Source of the DNA: Voacanga thouarsii
Taxonomy: Eukaryota > Streptophyta > Magnoliopsida > Gentianales > Apocynaceae
Reading direction: 5' to 3'
Length of the DNA: 64,000 bases
Assembly: GCA_026120185.1 (NCBI GenBank)
Contig: JANUWF010000008.1
Span: 6,510,001-6,574,000, forward strand
Shown here: piece by piece, positions 34,570 to 46,247 of the stretch
How the letters are laid out: every line of letters begins with the position of its first letter
Position numbering within the stretch: position 1 is the stretch's first letter
Notes under the pieces: generated by a model
What the model saw: only the letters and a program-made list of their open reading frames with translations
What the model was told of the DNA's origin: nothing
Database searches by the model: none
Made by a program: the position numbers and the translations under genes

Positions 34570-34593
34570 AGTTTTTGGCGCCGTTGCCAGGGA
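34570..34593 (+). other. Primer binding site, tRNA-Asp type, plus strand
   Basis: AGTTTT then TGGCGCCGTTGCCAGGGA (from 34576), an almost perfect complement of tRNA-Asp. Confidence 0.85.
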
Positions 34594-35910
34594 AGAGTAA
34601 AATTCTAACTTGCACAAAAATAAAAATCATGACTCACTCCCCCACAAAATTCTAACCTATTGTGCGTAAGAAAAATCCTAACAAAACAAATAAATGCACG
34701 ACTCACTCCCCCACACTTAAGATGGAAAATGTCTTCCTTTGGGGAGGGAAAACAAAACACTTAACAAAACTAAACACAAAAATAAAGATACAAACTATTT
34801 CTACTCATTATACTTCCTCATCAACCATTTTGAAAAGAACTTAAAGCTCAAAATAGAAGATAGGCATGATGAATATAGAATGAAGAGAGGTTTTTGAAAA
34901 ATAGAAGGTTTATGAAAATAATTTTTCTCACTAAAGCAAAACACATAAACCTCTTTCTCTAACATTTTTTTAGACAGACAAATATCTTTGTCAACATATA
35001 AGTGCACATGATCTCTAAAGAATGCATCAAACTTGAAATCACCTTTTAACCCTTCAAAAGAATGTTCATAATTAAAATTCCCCTTTAAATTTAGTATTTG
35101 AGTTCTTAAAGATGGGATCAAGAAATCCTTATTTTTTTAATATATCTACAAATACTAAGTTACCTCCATTTGAATGGGGTGAAAGGTAGAAATTACCACT
35201 ATCCTCCAAGGACTTCTTATGATGTAGGATAGAATTATTAGCTCGTAGAGTAGAATTGAATACCTTCCTTTCCACATTGGACAATTGGTACTCATATCCT
35301 TTCTCCTTTCCTTGGAGATTCTCTTGTTCAAGCATATGGGCATTTATGGCATCCTCAACCAACTTGGTAAGTTGTGTTCTTTGGTAGCTCAATCGTTGGG
35401 ATACTTTTTTATGCCACTTAATGGAGGAATTTGAATTGGTGACCAAATAATGCATTGAGGCTTCAAGTGACGTCTCACAAAAAGCATTGGTCCGAAATTA
35501 CAACTTTGCCAAATTCTCATCATTGTAGCTCCTTTAATCTCGTGCCCAAAAGTAGTTGTCCATGATGATGTCAATCTCGCGCTAAAAAAAACAAAAATAA
35601 AATTGAAAATAAAAAAATAAAATAATTACAAAAAAATAAAGAAAAAAAAAACAAAAGGTAAAAACAAATAATATACAATTAAAGAAAAGAAAAACACACG
35701 CATTCCCAAACTATTTACATACAAAAGTTAGTGGTATTTACAGTACAACATGAAGTATGTTAGTCAATTAAGTTACACAATGTTACAAACAACAAGATAT
35801 AACACTAATTTATACAAAGAACATATATACATATTTACATATAGACATGTGGACATATAAACATAGAAACATGGTTAAATCAACAAAATTCAAGCTTTCA
35901 TGATATTGTT
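34594..35910 (-). pseudogene. Short internal region of a non-autonomous A copy, no recognisable domain
   Basis: Read on the minus strand this is the internal part following the primer site at 35927-35911. A frame around 35574-35129 (including SLEASMHYLVTNSN-like text and AHMLEQENLQGKEK) looks like a worn gag-type coding piece, but I do not recognise the family. AAGTGTGGGGGAGTGAG on the minus strand at 34718-34702 resembles the end-of-element purine tract of this family. No protease, RT or integrase is present. The segment 35581-35900 is A-rich leader. Confidence 0.4.
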
Positions 35911-35927
35911 CTTCGGTAACGGCACCA
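35911..35927 (-). other. Primer binding site, tRNA-Asp type, minus strand
   Basis: TGGTGCCGTTACCGAAG on the minus strand, with three changes from the tRNA-Asp complement. It faces the plus-strand site at 34576. Confidence 0.8.
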
Positions 35928-35933
35928 AAAACT

Positions 35934-37473
35934 TGTTGTGTATAGATTTGGGTTTAAAAATGATATAAAAATAAGTACATTCCCAATCAAATTTAAATTA
36001 AAACATTAATCCCAAATTACACATATGAGCAAGCGTACTCATCATTAAGCATAGTATAGGGTTCAAACGAGTGTCGATCCTTCAGGAACAAGTATGCATT
36101 AATCTATTTTCTTTCATTGTTTAACTAACTTAATAAAGTGAAAAAAAGAATAAAAAGGAAAATAAAATAAAATAAAAGAATATATACATGTCAAGGATGG
36201 AGAATTATGTAACTCAAACCATTATTTTAACAAATATGACCTTAAAGTATTCAATCATTATCATAACGAATTATTCTCTTGGCATCATGAAGAATTAAGA
36301 TAGATTCACTTCTTTTCCAATCCATGAAATCACTATTTTCTAGACAAATTAGCATCGCATATCCTGTCTCAACTAATTCACCCAAAATATGCATTAAACA
36401 TAATCCTTGTTTAAATTTCCATATCCTGGTAAACTTAAAACATGAAATTAACCAATGAATCCATATCCTGGCAGACATCAATTAACCTTTAATTACTCAG
36501 TTCTTAGCAATTAACTCCTTTTTCCAAGCAATTTAAGAGACAACAAATATGAAATTAATGAATTGAGACCACCATTAACCCTTTATCCAAGCAAGTTAAT
36601 GGAAAGAAATAACCAACTAATCTCGTAATTAGCACAAGTAATTAAATACCAAGAATAATAATCAATTAATCAAAAGATCAAAGTAACTCTAAAAATCATG
36701 AATACCTAAACAATGTCAAATTACAATAAAATAATTAACACATCATTGTCCAAGAATAAAAAATAAAATAAAACAAAATACTCATAGACAAGCCTCCTTC
36801 TTCTTCCTTTGTAGACCCTCTTACACAATCCTTTTTGAACTGAAGAATTCCTCTTTAATTTGAGTGATTTTCTATTATGATATATGAATCGTCCCATTTC
36901 TCTTATGTTTTCCCTTTATTTATAAGCTTTAAAAGTGCCTAATTTCATTCCTCTAGGGTTTCTGGCCGACTAGAAGTAGAAAAATACTAAAACTCTGCAA
37001 ATTATCAAAAATTGCGCACAAAATTTAAGGCACCACCTCAGCATCAGGGTGCAGCCGACGCCGCCTGTCCTGCCTAGGGCCGGCACTGGCTGTGTTTTGT
37101 CTCTCTAATTGTTCGCCGATTTTTCTTGTTTTTCGCTCTAATCTTTCTAGAGTGTAGTCGGTGCCGCCTCTAGCCTCCTAGCTGGCGCCGGTTTGGTTTT
37201 GTTCAGCTCTGCTTCACTGATTTTTTATCGCCTCGAAATGCATGCTAGCAGCATGTGGCCGGTGTCAGTTCCCCTGTCCTGGCCAGCGCCGCCTCTATTC
37301 TGTTTTGCGACGTTTTTATCTTATTTTACCCCTAAAATCTGAAATAATGCCCAAAATACCTTTCCAATGGGTAAAAACTCAAATATGAAGGTATATGACC
37401 AGTTATTGAACAAAATGAATCACAAAATAGCCTCAAATAATTAGAAAATATATGACTAATTTAAGCGTTATCA
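35934..37473 (-). repeat. A-family LTR, minus strand, full length
   Basis: 1,540 bp from TGATAACGCTTAAATTAG (rc of 37473) to CACAACA at 35934. It matches the LTR at 9716-11199 in the same orientation. With 33431-34569 it forms a large inverted repeat. Confidence 0.87.
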
Positions 37474-37493
37474 TATATGTATTTTTAATGCAT

Positions 37494-37498
37494 GTCTT
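37494..37498. other. Left target duplication GTCTT of solo LTR
   Basis: GTCTT precedes TGTTGGCG; the same five bases follow CTAACA at 39026-39030. Confidence 0.88.
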
Positions 37499-39025
37499 TG
37501 TTGGCGATATGCCCTAGAGTCAATTTGTACTTATACTATTGTCATTATATTTTATATAATAACATGAGGCTTTCCTTTCCATGAATAGTGAGTTTTGTTT
37601 TGTTGGTCATCAAGTACGTGACTTGATAGTAAAACCCTACAATGAATACAATGACTATTCTAAAACTGTCCCTGATCGATTATTGTTATTGGAACAATGA
37701 TAAATTAAGATTAGTATGTTTGTGACTTGATGGCTATGTTTTACTGGCCATGGATATTTGTGATATCGAGTCAAGACATAAATAAATGTTAGAGAACATT
37801 GTATTGGACATGACCCACTGTGAGAGTACTTCATGGAATATGTCATAAGTACTTTCTAACCATAATAATATTGAAAGTCATTCGACCTAAATTCATCATA
37901 GTTTCCTACTTGATAAATTCTATATTTTGACATTGTCTAAAGTTGTCTTTAACCAGATAATAACTTAGACTATTGTTGGATATAGAATAAATCAAGGAGA
38001 GGAATATGATTGATTGTGAAGGAATTTGTCCCTCTCAGTTATGGGAGAGATATCCATGGGCCCCTTGATAAGTTAGATTGTTAAAAATGCATGGCCGTAC
38101 TCAAATATATCAATCTAAGATATTGATATCATTTGTTTGAACAGTCTACTATGAAATCAAGAAATAATTGATTAAGCTTAATAACGATGACATGCTCCGT
38201 GCCTTATGCTTAATCTAGATATCGTGTGACAAAAGGACTAAATATAAAACTATGGTTTGGTTCAAAGAGATCACCGATCTTCATTTAACCTGGATAGTTA
38301 TAATATTTTACTAGAAATCGCTTATAACTTGTGGGCCATTTAAATATGATTTAGGCACACTGCCAGTGTTAAATGAACCTATAGAGTCACACAATAAGCG
38401 AACTTATTAGGTTATTTTTCTGGTGACCAGGTTCGATGAATCTAGAAATATGTCTAAGTTAATCATACTTAGAAAATTTACCAGATACAATGAATCTGGA
38501 AATATGTCCACATTCGATGTATCTGGATGATGTCCAGATTATAAGAATCTGACTTGGTAAATTAATTAGTTAAATTACCGAGATAATGGCAGAATCTTAT
38601 TATATCAGTTTTAATTTAATTTGAATTTAAATTAGAATATGATAAGATATTATTAGGGTTGGACTCCAAGAGGTTCAGGGGTTTTTAAGAAAACCCTAAC
38701 CGTCTTTTCAATAGTCCAATTTTTCAGTTGAGAACATTCGTGCAATTCTCTACCAGAAGAGAAAAAAAACCTCTCAAACCCTAGGCGCTAGCACTCCCCG
38801 GGTATCGAGTGAGTTCGCGGTGTGTATCCGATAGAGGACGTTCGCATACTGCAGCGTCTGGTGATTGTTCGGGTTGAACGTACAACAGCGCAACCAGAAT
38901 CGAAGGATTTCGATTACAGCAACCAGAGGTAATTCTTAAACCTTAGATCTTCTTAATCGTTTACTTAGGTCCTCGGGAGGGATTCATGGATGTTTTTCGC
39001 GTTTAGGAGTCCACGAATTCTAACA
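37499..39025 (+). mobile_element. Copia-type solo LTR
   Basis: 1,527 bp, beginning TGTTGGCGATATGCCCTAGAG and ending TTCTAACA, flanked by the perfect 5-bp duplication GTCTT. There is no internal region, so it is the product of LTR-LTR recombination. The start relates it to D1/D2, but the body is different, so it is another family of the same broad group. Confidence 0.88.
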
Positions 39026-40319
39026 GTCTTTGTGATAGATCATAGAACATATATTCTATATCATTTGTGACTTATGCATGACTTTTTGCACGCACTTGGA
39101 CTAAGTAGTTCTTGATCAAATGCTTTACATTGTTCTTAAACTCGTTTTTCTACTAAAATTCATTGAGCATTCTAGAACTTACTTGAATACCTCTCGAGGT
39201 GAAATAAGAAAGACATTCATGATTTAACTTAGGGATGACGGTAATAGGCCTTCTTTGGATAGTTTGAGCTTTTCAAGCCTACCTATTTTATGTTATCCTT
39301 AGTGCCTATTTTGAGCCTAAATTGTTAATTTCTTTCTTAAAACCTGTTATCATACTTTGTCCATTACTTCTTTCTGAGAGTTTGATTTACTTTCCAAATC
39401 TTTGATTGCTCTTGATGGATAAAAGTAGAAGTAGGGAGTTGTGATGGGGAAAACATGTGTAAATGTAATGACTTGTTACTTTCAGTCATGCATCATTGTT
39501 GAGTAAAGTTGTGAAAAGAGAAAAGAAAACTTGAGAAAAACAAAAAGCTGCTAGGAAAGTTTGAAAAGAAAAGAGAACTGAAAAACAAACAAAAGTAGCA
39601 TTTGGAAGGTTGAAAAAGGAAAAAGAAAAGCTGAAAGAGAAAAAGAAAAGAAGAGCACAAGAAGAATGTTGATTGAGAGTTGGAATAAAAATTGCTAAAT
39701 TTTTTTTTTTTATACTCTTGTGCAAAATGAATGAGGAGTTAAGAATTATTGAGAAAAATGAATGCAAGATTTGCCTGAACTATGCTATAATTGCCATACA
39801 AGGTTATGGGTTTTGATTGATTTTGAAATAGGAGAGCAAGAAGAGTTTGGAATTTCTTGGTATATTTGGTTTATCCTTTTCTTGCAAACTCTCATCCTCT
39901 TTGATATTTGATTTCCTGTATCCTTCATTTGAAAGCTACATTACAAACCCTTTAGCCTTATATTTCAAGCGTAAAAATCCTACTTGACCTAAGTAGAATC
40001 ATGATATGTCTCGGATTAGTGGAGAGAGTGTATGAAAAATAAGCCTATGGAATGCATATTTCTTTTGAACTAAATTCTTTCCAATGGTTTGAGAATATTG
40101 TTAAGTATTGAGATGGTTCTACTAGTCACTACTCACATACACAAGTTTTACATTTGTTATGAAAGGTATCGTAGCATATGTTTTGTTGTCTTAAATTAAA
40201 GAAAGCATTGAAGATATTATTTTGATAGTAATTGAGTGATTTCGTGAAACCTTGTGTTTTTCCTACTTGTCTTTGATACTTTGCTTGAGGACAAGCAAAG
40301 AGTTAAGTGTGGAGGAATA
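39026..40319 (+). other. 3' internal non-coding part of an A-family element
   Basis: About 1.3 kb with no coding frame. It has a purine-rich (AG) stretch at 39510-39660 and ends TTGAGGACAAGCAAAGAGTTAAGTGTGGAGGAATA, the well-known end of plant Tat/Athila-type elements just before the LTR. GTGTGGAGGAAT (about 40307-40318) serves as polypurine tract. Confidence 0.7.
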
Positions 40320-41797
40320 TGATAGGGCCTAAATTAGTCATATATTTTCTAGTTATTTGAGGCTATTTTATTATATATTTTGTTCAATAGCTGGTCATAT
40401 TCTTTAATATTTGAGATTTTACTCTTGAAAAGGTATTTTGTGAATTATTTCAGATTTTAGGGGTAAAATAAGACAAAACGTCGAAAAACAGAATAGAGGC
40501 GGCGCCAGCCATGTGCTGTTGGCACACATTTCGAGGCGATAAAAAATCAGTGAAGCAGAGCTGAACAGAACCAAACCGGTGCTGGCTACACTCTGGAAAG
40601 GTTGGCGCAAAAATCAAGAAAAATTGACGAACGATTGGAGAGACAGAACACAATCGGCGCCGACCCTAGGTAGGACAGGCGGCGCCGGCTGTGCCCTGAT
40701 GCTGAGGTGGTGCCTCGATTTTTGTGCATAATTTTTGATAATTTACAGAGTTTTAGTATTTTCCTACTTCTAGTCGGCCAGAAACACTAGAGGAACGAAA
40801 TTGGGCACTTTTAAAGCCTATAAATAAAGGGAAAACACAAGAGAAATGGGAGGATTCAGAGATCATAACAGAAAATCACTCAAATTAAGAAGGAATTCTC
40901 CAGTTCAAGGAGGAATGTGTAAGAGGGTCTACAAAGGAAGAAGAAGGAGGCTTGTCTATGAGTGCTTTCTTTTATTTTATTTTTCTTCGACAATGATGTG
41001 TTAATTGTTTTATTGTAATTTGATATTGTTTAGGTATTCATGATTTTTAGAGTTACTTTGATCTTTTGATTAATTAATTATTATTCTTGGTATTTAATTA
41101 CTTGTGTTAATTACGAGATTAGTTAGTTATTTCTTTCTATTAACTTGCTTGGACCAAGTGGTTGATGGTGGTCTCAATTTATTGATTTCATATTTGTTGT
41201 CAATTAACTCACCGAGACCAAGGGGGTTAATTGCTAAGAACTAGACAATTAAAGGTTAATTGATGTCTGCTAGAATATGAATTCATTGGTTAATTTCATG
41301 TTTTAAGTTTGCGAGGATATGGAAATTTAAACAAGGATTGTGTTTAATGTATCTTTTGAATGAATTAGTTGAGATGGGATATGTGATGTTAATTTGTCTA
41401 GAAGATAGTGATTTCATGGATTGGTAAAGAAGTGAATCTATCTTAATTCTTCATGATGCCAAGAGAATAATTCGTTATGATAATGATTGAATACTTTAAG
41501 GTTATGTTTGTCAAAATAATGGTTTGAGTTATATAATTCTCCATTCTTGACATGTATATATTATTTTATTTTATTTTTTATTCTTTTTTTGACTTTATTA
41601 AGTTGGTTAAACAATAAAAGAAAATGGATTAATGCATACTTGTTCCTGGAGGATCAATACTCGTTTGAACCCTATACTATACTTAATGATAAGTACACTT
41701 GCTCATATGTGTAATTTGGGGTTAACGTTTTAATTTAAACTTGATTGGAAATGTAGTTATTTTTATATGATTTTTATACCCAAATCTATACATAACA
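40320..41797 (+). repeat. A-family 3' LTR, plus strand, full length
   Basis: 1,478 bp from TGATAGGGCCTAAATTAG to CATAACA. It has TATAAATA at 40819-40826 and a GC-rich island (40490-40700) with three GGCGCC words. Element C gag resumes at the next base. Confidence 0.9.
40819..40826 (+). promoter_or_regulatory. TATA box of A-family LTR
   Basis: TATAAATA in the context AAAGCCTATAAATAAAGGG, about 500 bp into the LTR. Transcription would start roughly 30 bp later. Confidence 0.6.
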
Positions 41798-42880
41798 AGA
41801 ATAAACCTGAGTAGGAATTGGGTTTGAAAAGTCTGCCAGTGTGACCATGGGGCAAGCATTCCACACGATGACAAAGATTCTGCAATCCTTATCCGAAACG
41901 AAGGAATGCAAAGGGGAAAGATGAAGCTTTGGAGAGGTTTCTGAGGACCTCCCACCTTCTTGGGATAAGCCGAACAAGACCAGAAAGTGGAGTAGTGGGT
42001 GGAGTAGATGGAGGACATCTTTGTCACAATCCAATACACTGAGAAGCGGATGGTAAAATTTGCTACGTTTAGGCTGAGAGGCCTAGCTCGGGCATGATGG
42101 CAACGAGTCCAAGAAAATTAGGAATTAATGGATGAAGACTGGACGTGGGCTAACTTTGTGGAGGCATTCAGAGTAGAATATATCCCTCAGTAGATAGTGG
42201 AGAAAAGGAAAGGTGAGTTCTAAAATCTGAAGCAAGGGAGCATGACCGTAGCTCAGTATGCTGCTTATTTTATCCAGTTGTCAAAGTATTGCAAGAGGTT
42301 GGTAGATACTGAGTAGAACCGAACTAGGTAATTTGTCAGGAGATTGAGACAGGAGCTAAGAAGGGCTTTGGCACCTTCTCCACCGATGACTTATTCGAGG
42401 GTAGCAGATGCAGCGACCCGGGCAGAGAACGAGGATCGAAATAGGATGGTACCAAGACCATTCTTGCCACCAAGGCAACCATTGAGACCCTTTTAGAGGT
42501 AGCAAACTAATAAGTAACTTGCCCACCAGCAATGGCAGAACCGAGGAAAGCAAGCACGAACAGTACTAACTGGTCCTACATAGATCTCCTGTCGTGCCGA
42601 CATTATGGGAAGAAGGGTCATGTAAAGAAGAATTGTTGGTCTAAGGGAACTGAGTGGAAATGCTACAATTGCAGAAATCTGACACATCTTCAAAATGCTT
42701 ACCCAAAACTCCTTCAAATTAGGCAAGAAAACTCGTCCCAGACTGGGGGAGCTAATCGAGCCAATATTGAAAGAGCCTCCAGAAGTGGAACTCTGAAGTC
42801 GCAAGTGAAAGCAAAGGTTTTTGCTCTTAACTGGGAGGAAGTTGGAGCAGATGCAGTAGTGGTGGAAGGTACGTTTACTA
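41798..42880 (+). pseudogene. gag of element C (continued), degraded zinc knuckles
   Basis: It continues the gag interrupted at 33344. Fragments are TMGQAFHTM, VKFATFRLRGLARA, ANFVEAFRVEYIPQ, GSMTVAQYAAYFIQLSKYC and LRRALAPSP, in several frames with many stops. Both CCHC boxes are present but each has lost a cysteine: CRHYGKKGHVKKNC (second Cys to Tyr) and CYNCRNLTHLQNAYP (last Cys to Tyr, Gly to Leu/Thr region changed). RNA binding would be lost. Confidence 0.82.
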
Positions 42881-44813
42881 TCTAAGGTCGTTTAGTTAAT
42901 GCATTGATAGACCCTGGATCTACCTTGCATATCATTTGGGTTGGGATGGAGTAGAACTACCTTTTACCTTGTTGGTGAGTACATCCTTGGAAAAAATAGT
43001 GCAAGCAGATCGGTACGTGCAGAATTATAAGATTGAAGTGGGGAAAGAGAGTTTGGATGGAGACTTGGTAGTATTAGCTATTGACGACTACGACCTAATT
43101 TTGGGTTTGGATTGGCTAGCTAAGCATGGAGCTAAAGTAGACTATAAAAATAAGCCTGTCCAACTCTTTAGACCTGGATATGATGTGCTGGAATTCAACG
43201 GCAAACGAGTAAAAGAGTTGAAGTTTTTAATAGTTGGAGCAAAAGCCCAGAAGTTATTGAAGCAAGGATGTCAAAGATATTTGGCTTATGTGATAAATAA
43301 GCTAAAGGATCAGTGCACCCTGGAAAATACTGTGGTGGTAAAAGATTTTCCCGATGTGTTTCCTACAGATCTCACTTTTCTTCCTCCCACCCGAGAAGTT
43401 GAGTTCACCATAGATCTAATTCCAGGAGCGGAACTTGTATCCAGAACCCTATATCGGATGGCACCCGTGGAATTGAAGGAACTAAAGAAGCAACTAGAAG
43501 AATTGGTGAAGTAGGGTTACATAAAACCTAGCACGTCACCTTGGGGAGCTCTAATGCTATTTGTGAAGAAAAAGGATGGGACCTTGAGGTTGTGCATCGA
43601 CTATCGGGGGTTGAATAATTTGACCATCAAGAATAAATATCCATTACCTTTAATTGACGAGCTATTTAACCAGTTGCAAGGCTCTAGTTGTTATTCCAAA
43701 CTGGATCTGAGCTAGTGATATTATCAAGTGCGGATAAAGGAAGAGGATATTCCCAAGACGACCTTCAACACCAGATATGGCCACTACAAGTTCGTAGTGA
43801 TGCCTTTTGGAGTGACTAATGCACCGAAAGTGTTTATGAATTTGATGCATCGTGTTTTCCAACCCTACTTAGATAAGTTTATGGTGGTATTCATCGACGA
43901 TATACTTATATACTCCAAGAGTCCAGAAGATCATGTAGAGCATCTAAAACTGATATTGGAAAAGCTAAGAGAGCATAAGCTTCATGCCAAATTTAGCAAG
44001 TGCGAATTTTGGTTAGACAACGTGTCTTTCCTTGGCCATGTGGTGACTAAGGATGAAATCAAGGTGGACACAACAAAAGTTGAAGCAATTTTGGACTGGA
44101 AGCAACCGAAAAACATAACTGAGATTAGAAGCTTTTTGGGATTGGCCGGCTATTATAGGTGGTTTATTAAAGGGTTCTCAACCCTAGCATCAACTATGAT
44201 CCGATTGTTAAGAAAGGATTTACCTTTTGTCTGGAATAAGAAATGCGAAAAGAGTTTCCAAGTACTGAAGCGGAGGTTAATGATGGCTCCAGTACTGAGT
44301 TTGTCAGAGGGAGATGAACCCTAAGCTTTGTATACTAAAGCTTCTAAGGAAGGTTTGGGAGCATATTGATGCAGGATAGGAAGGTAATAGCCTATGCCTC
44401 TTGAAAGTTGAAGCCTCACGAAGTTAATTATCCGACGCATGATTTGGAGCTAGCTGCTATTGTTTTTGCATTAAAAAAATGGTGACATTATCTGTATGGA
44501 GCCGAGTATGAGGTGTTCATAGATCACAAAAGTCTAAAATATATTTTTACCTAGAAGGACTTGAATTTGAGGTAGCAAAGATGGATGGAATTTTTTGAGG
44601 AATATTATTGTCCTATCAACTATCATCCCAGAAAGGCCAACGTTATTGCTGATGCCCTGAGTCGTAAAGTTAAGATGGCCAGACTGAGGGTACAAGAGAT
44701 TCAAGTAATCCAAGAGGTGTTGGATAGAAGGACGGAGGTGTAAGAAGAGATGATTATCATCAGTAATTCGAGATTGATACCGGATCTAAGGCAGGAAATC
44801 ATCAAAGCATAGT
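42881..44813 (+). pseudogene. Protease, reverse transcriptase and RNase H of element C
   Basis: Protease core ALIDPGST near 42903, then a frameshift, then [55 protein letters not shown], a stop-rich patch at 43713-43718 where GYYQ should be, [29 protein letters not shown] (about 43890-43920) and [15 protein letters not shown]. RNase H is badly broken: SEGDEP then stop (44323), ALYTKASKEGLGAY, then fragments to [11 protein letters not shown] (about 44680). It is similar in sequence and length to element B pol, with more damage. Confidence 0.88.
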
Positions 44814-46205
44814 AAAGCAATACGGAGTTTCAACTTTTCAAGGACAAATAACTTAAATGGCAAGACAATGATTTCTGGCAGGATGAGACGGGAGTGATGT
44901 ATTACCGAATCGTTTGTGTGTACCTGATGAGCAACAGCTGAAAGATAAGATTTTGGAAGAGGTGCATAAAAACAAGTACGCTATTCATCTGAGAGAGGTA
45001 ACAATGTATCAAGATCTGAAGAAGGCTTATTGGTGGCCCAAAATGAAAAATGACATAGTGAAGTATGTTTCCACATGCTTGACCTGTCAAAAAGTTAAAG
45101 TGGAGCACAAAAAGTCAGCAAGATTGTTGCAACCTTTACTGATACTAGAGTGGAAAAAGGAAGAGGTGACCATGGACTTAGTTACCGGACTACTTATGGC
45201 AAGGACTCAAAAGAATGCCATATGGGTAGTGGTAGACAAATTGACTAAGTCAGCGCATTTTATACCGGTGAACGTAAGGGATTCAATGGAGAAGTTAGCT
45301 TAAATATATGTGCAGGAGATAGTCAAATTGCATGGAGTACCTTCGAATATCGTGTCCGACTGAGACTCGAGGATTACATCCCTATTTTAGGACAAGTTTC
45401 AGGAATCGATGGGTTCTAATATGAAGTTTAGTACGACGGCACACTCACAAACCGATGGCCAGTCAGAAAGGGTTATTCAAATTTTGGAAGATATATTAAG
45501 AGCTTATGTATTAGATTTCGGGGATAAGTGGATTGATTGTGTACTATATGCGAAATTAGCTTACAATTGTAGCTACAAATCTTCGATTGGAATGGCCCCA
45601 TATGAAGCGTTGTATGGACGTAAGTACCTCTGTACTGGAGTTGGTCAGAAGACGACCACATAAGCAAGTCTAAGTCTGCGTTTAGGAAATGTTAGATAAG
45701 GTGAACCTGATCAGAGAAAGGTGGAAAGCAGCTCAAAGCCAACAAAAAAGTTATGCGGATAATAAGAGAAGGAGTTTGGAATTTCAAGTAGGAGACAGTG
45801 TGTTTTTAAGGTTGACTTCAAGTAGAAGAATTTTGAAGCATCCAAAAAGTGGAAAGCTGAATCTGAGATATTTGGAACCATTTCCAATGACAGAAAGAAT
45901 TGGACCGGTGGCATATCGACTGGATTTGCCGAATGGTTTGACGGGAATACAAGAAGTATTCCATGTGTCTCAGTTGAAGAAGTACAATACCGACCCGAGA
46001 CATATTTTGAATGATGAGCCGTTAGTTTTGCAACCCAACCTGAGCTACATGGAGAAACTCGTTAAAATTTTAAACTGAAGTATCAAGACTCTCTGAAATA
46101 AGCAGATTCCTATAGTGAAGGTAGATTGGGAGCATCATGGCACTTAAGATGCCACGTGGGAAACGAAAGAATGGGTGAAGCAAAAATATCCCGACTTGAG
46201 ATAAA
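44814..46205 (+). pseudogene. Integrase with chromodomain of element C
   Basis: HKNKYAIHLREVTMYQDLKK and CLTCQKVKVEHKKS (zinc domain), VTMDLVTGLL and DKLTKSAHFIPVNVRDS, a stop at about 45301, a D-to-stop region near 45361 (Ser-Asp then TGA), AHSQTDGQSERVIQILEDIL with the catalytic Glu, SSIGMAPYEALYGRK, then a frameshift and [15 protein letters not shown]. The chromodomain runs about 46040-46200 with two stops (EKLVKILN then stop, DATWETKEW). The second catalytic Asp is in damaged context. Ends 43 bp before the LTR. Confidence 0.88.
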
Positions 46206-46247
46206 GGTACACCTAAATTTGGGGACAAAATTTTTCTGAGTGGAGGA

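Larger units (their letters stand above)
33345..41797. mobile_element. Rearranged cluster of Tat-lineage LTR family A inside element C gag
   Basis: Order: last ~75 bp of an A LTR plus a partial primer site (33345-33430), a 5'-truncated plus LTR with primer site (33431-34593), a short minus-strand internal piece (34594-35910), a primer site and full minus LTR (35911-37473), a plus-strand 3' internal piece (37474-40319) split by a copia-type solo LTR, and a plus 3' LTR (40320-41797). There is no gag-pol. It reads as at least two non-autonomous copies, one inverted in the other, followed by recombination. All LTRs are the family of the element at 1-11199. Confidence 0.72.

Noticed and set aside
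39486..39767. Minus-strand Phe/Ser-rich 93-codon frame
   Set aside because: Complement of an AG-rich non-coding tract before the A 3' LTR.
41722..42039. Minus-strand 105-codon frame over the A/C junction
   Set aside because: Shadow of gag C on the opposite strand.
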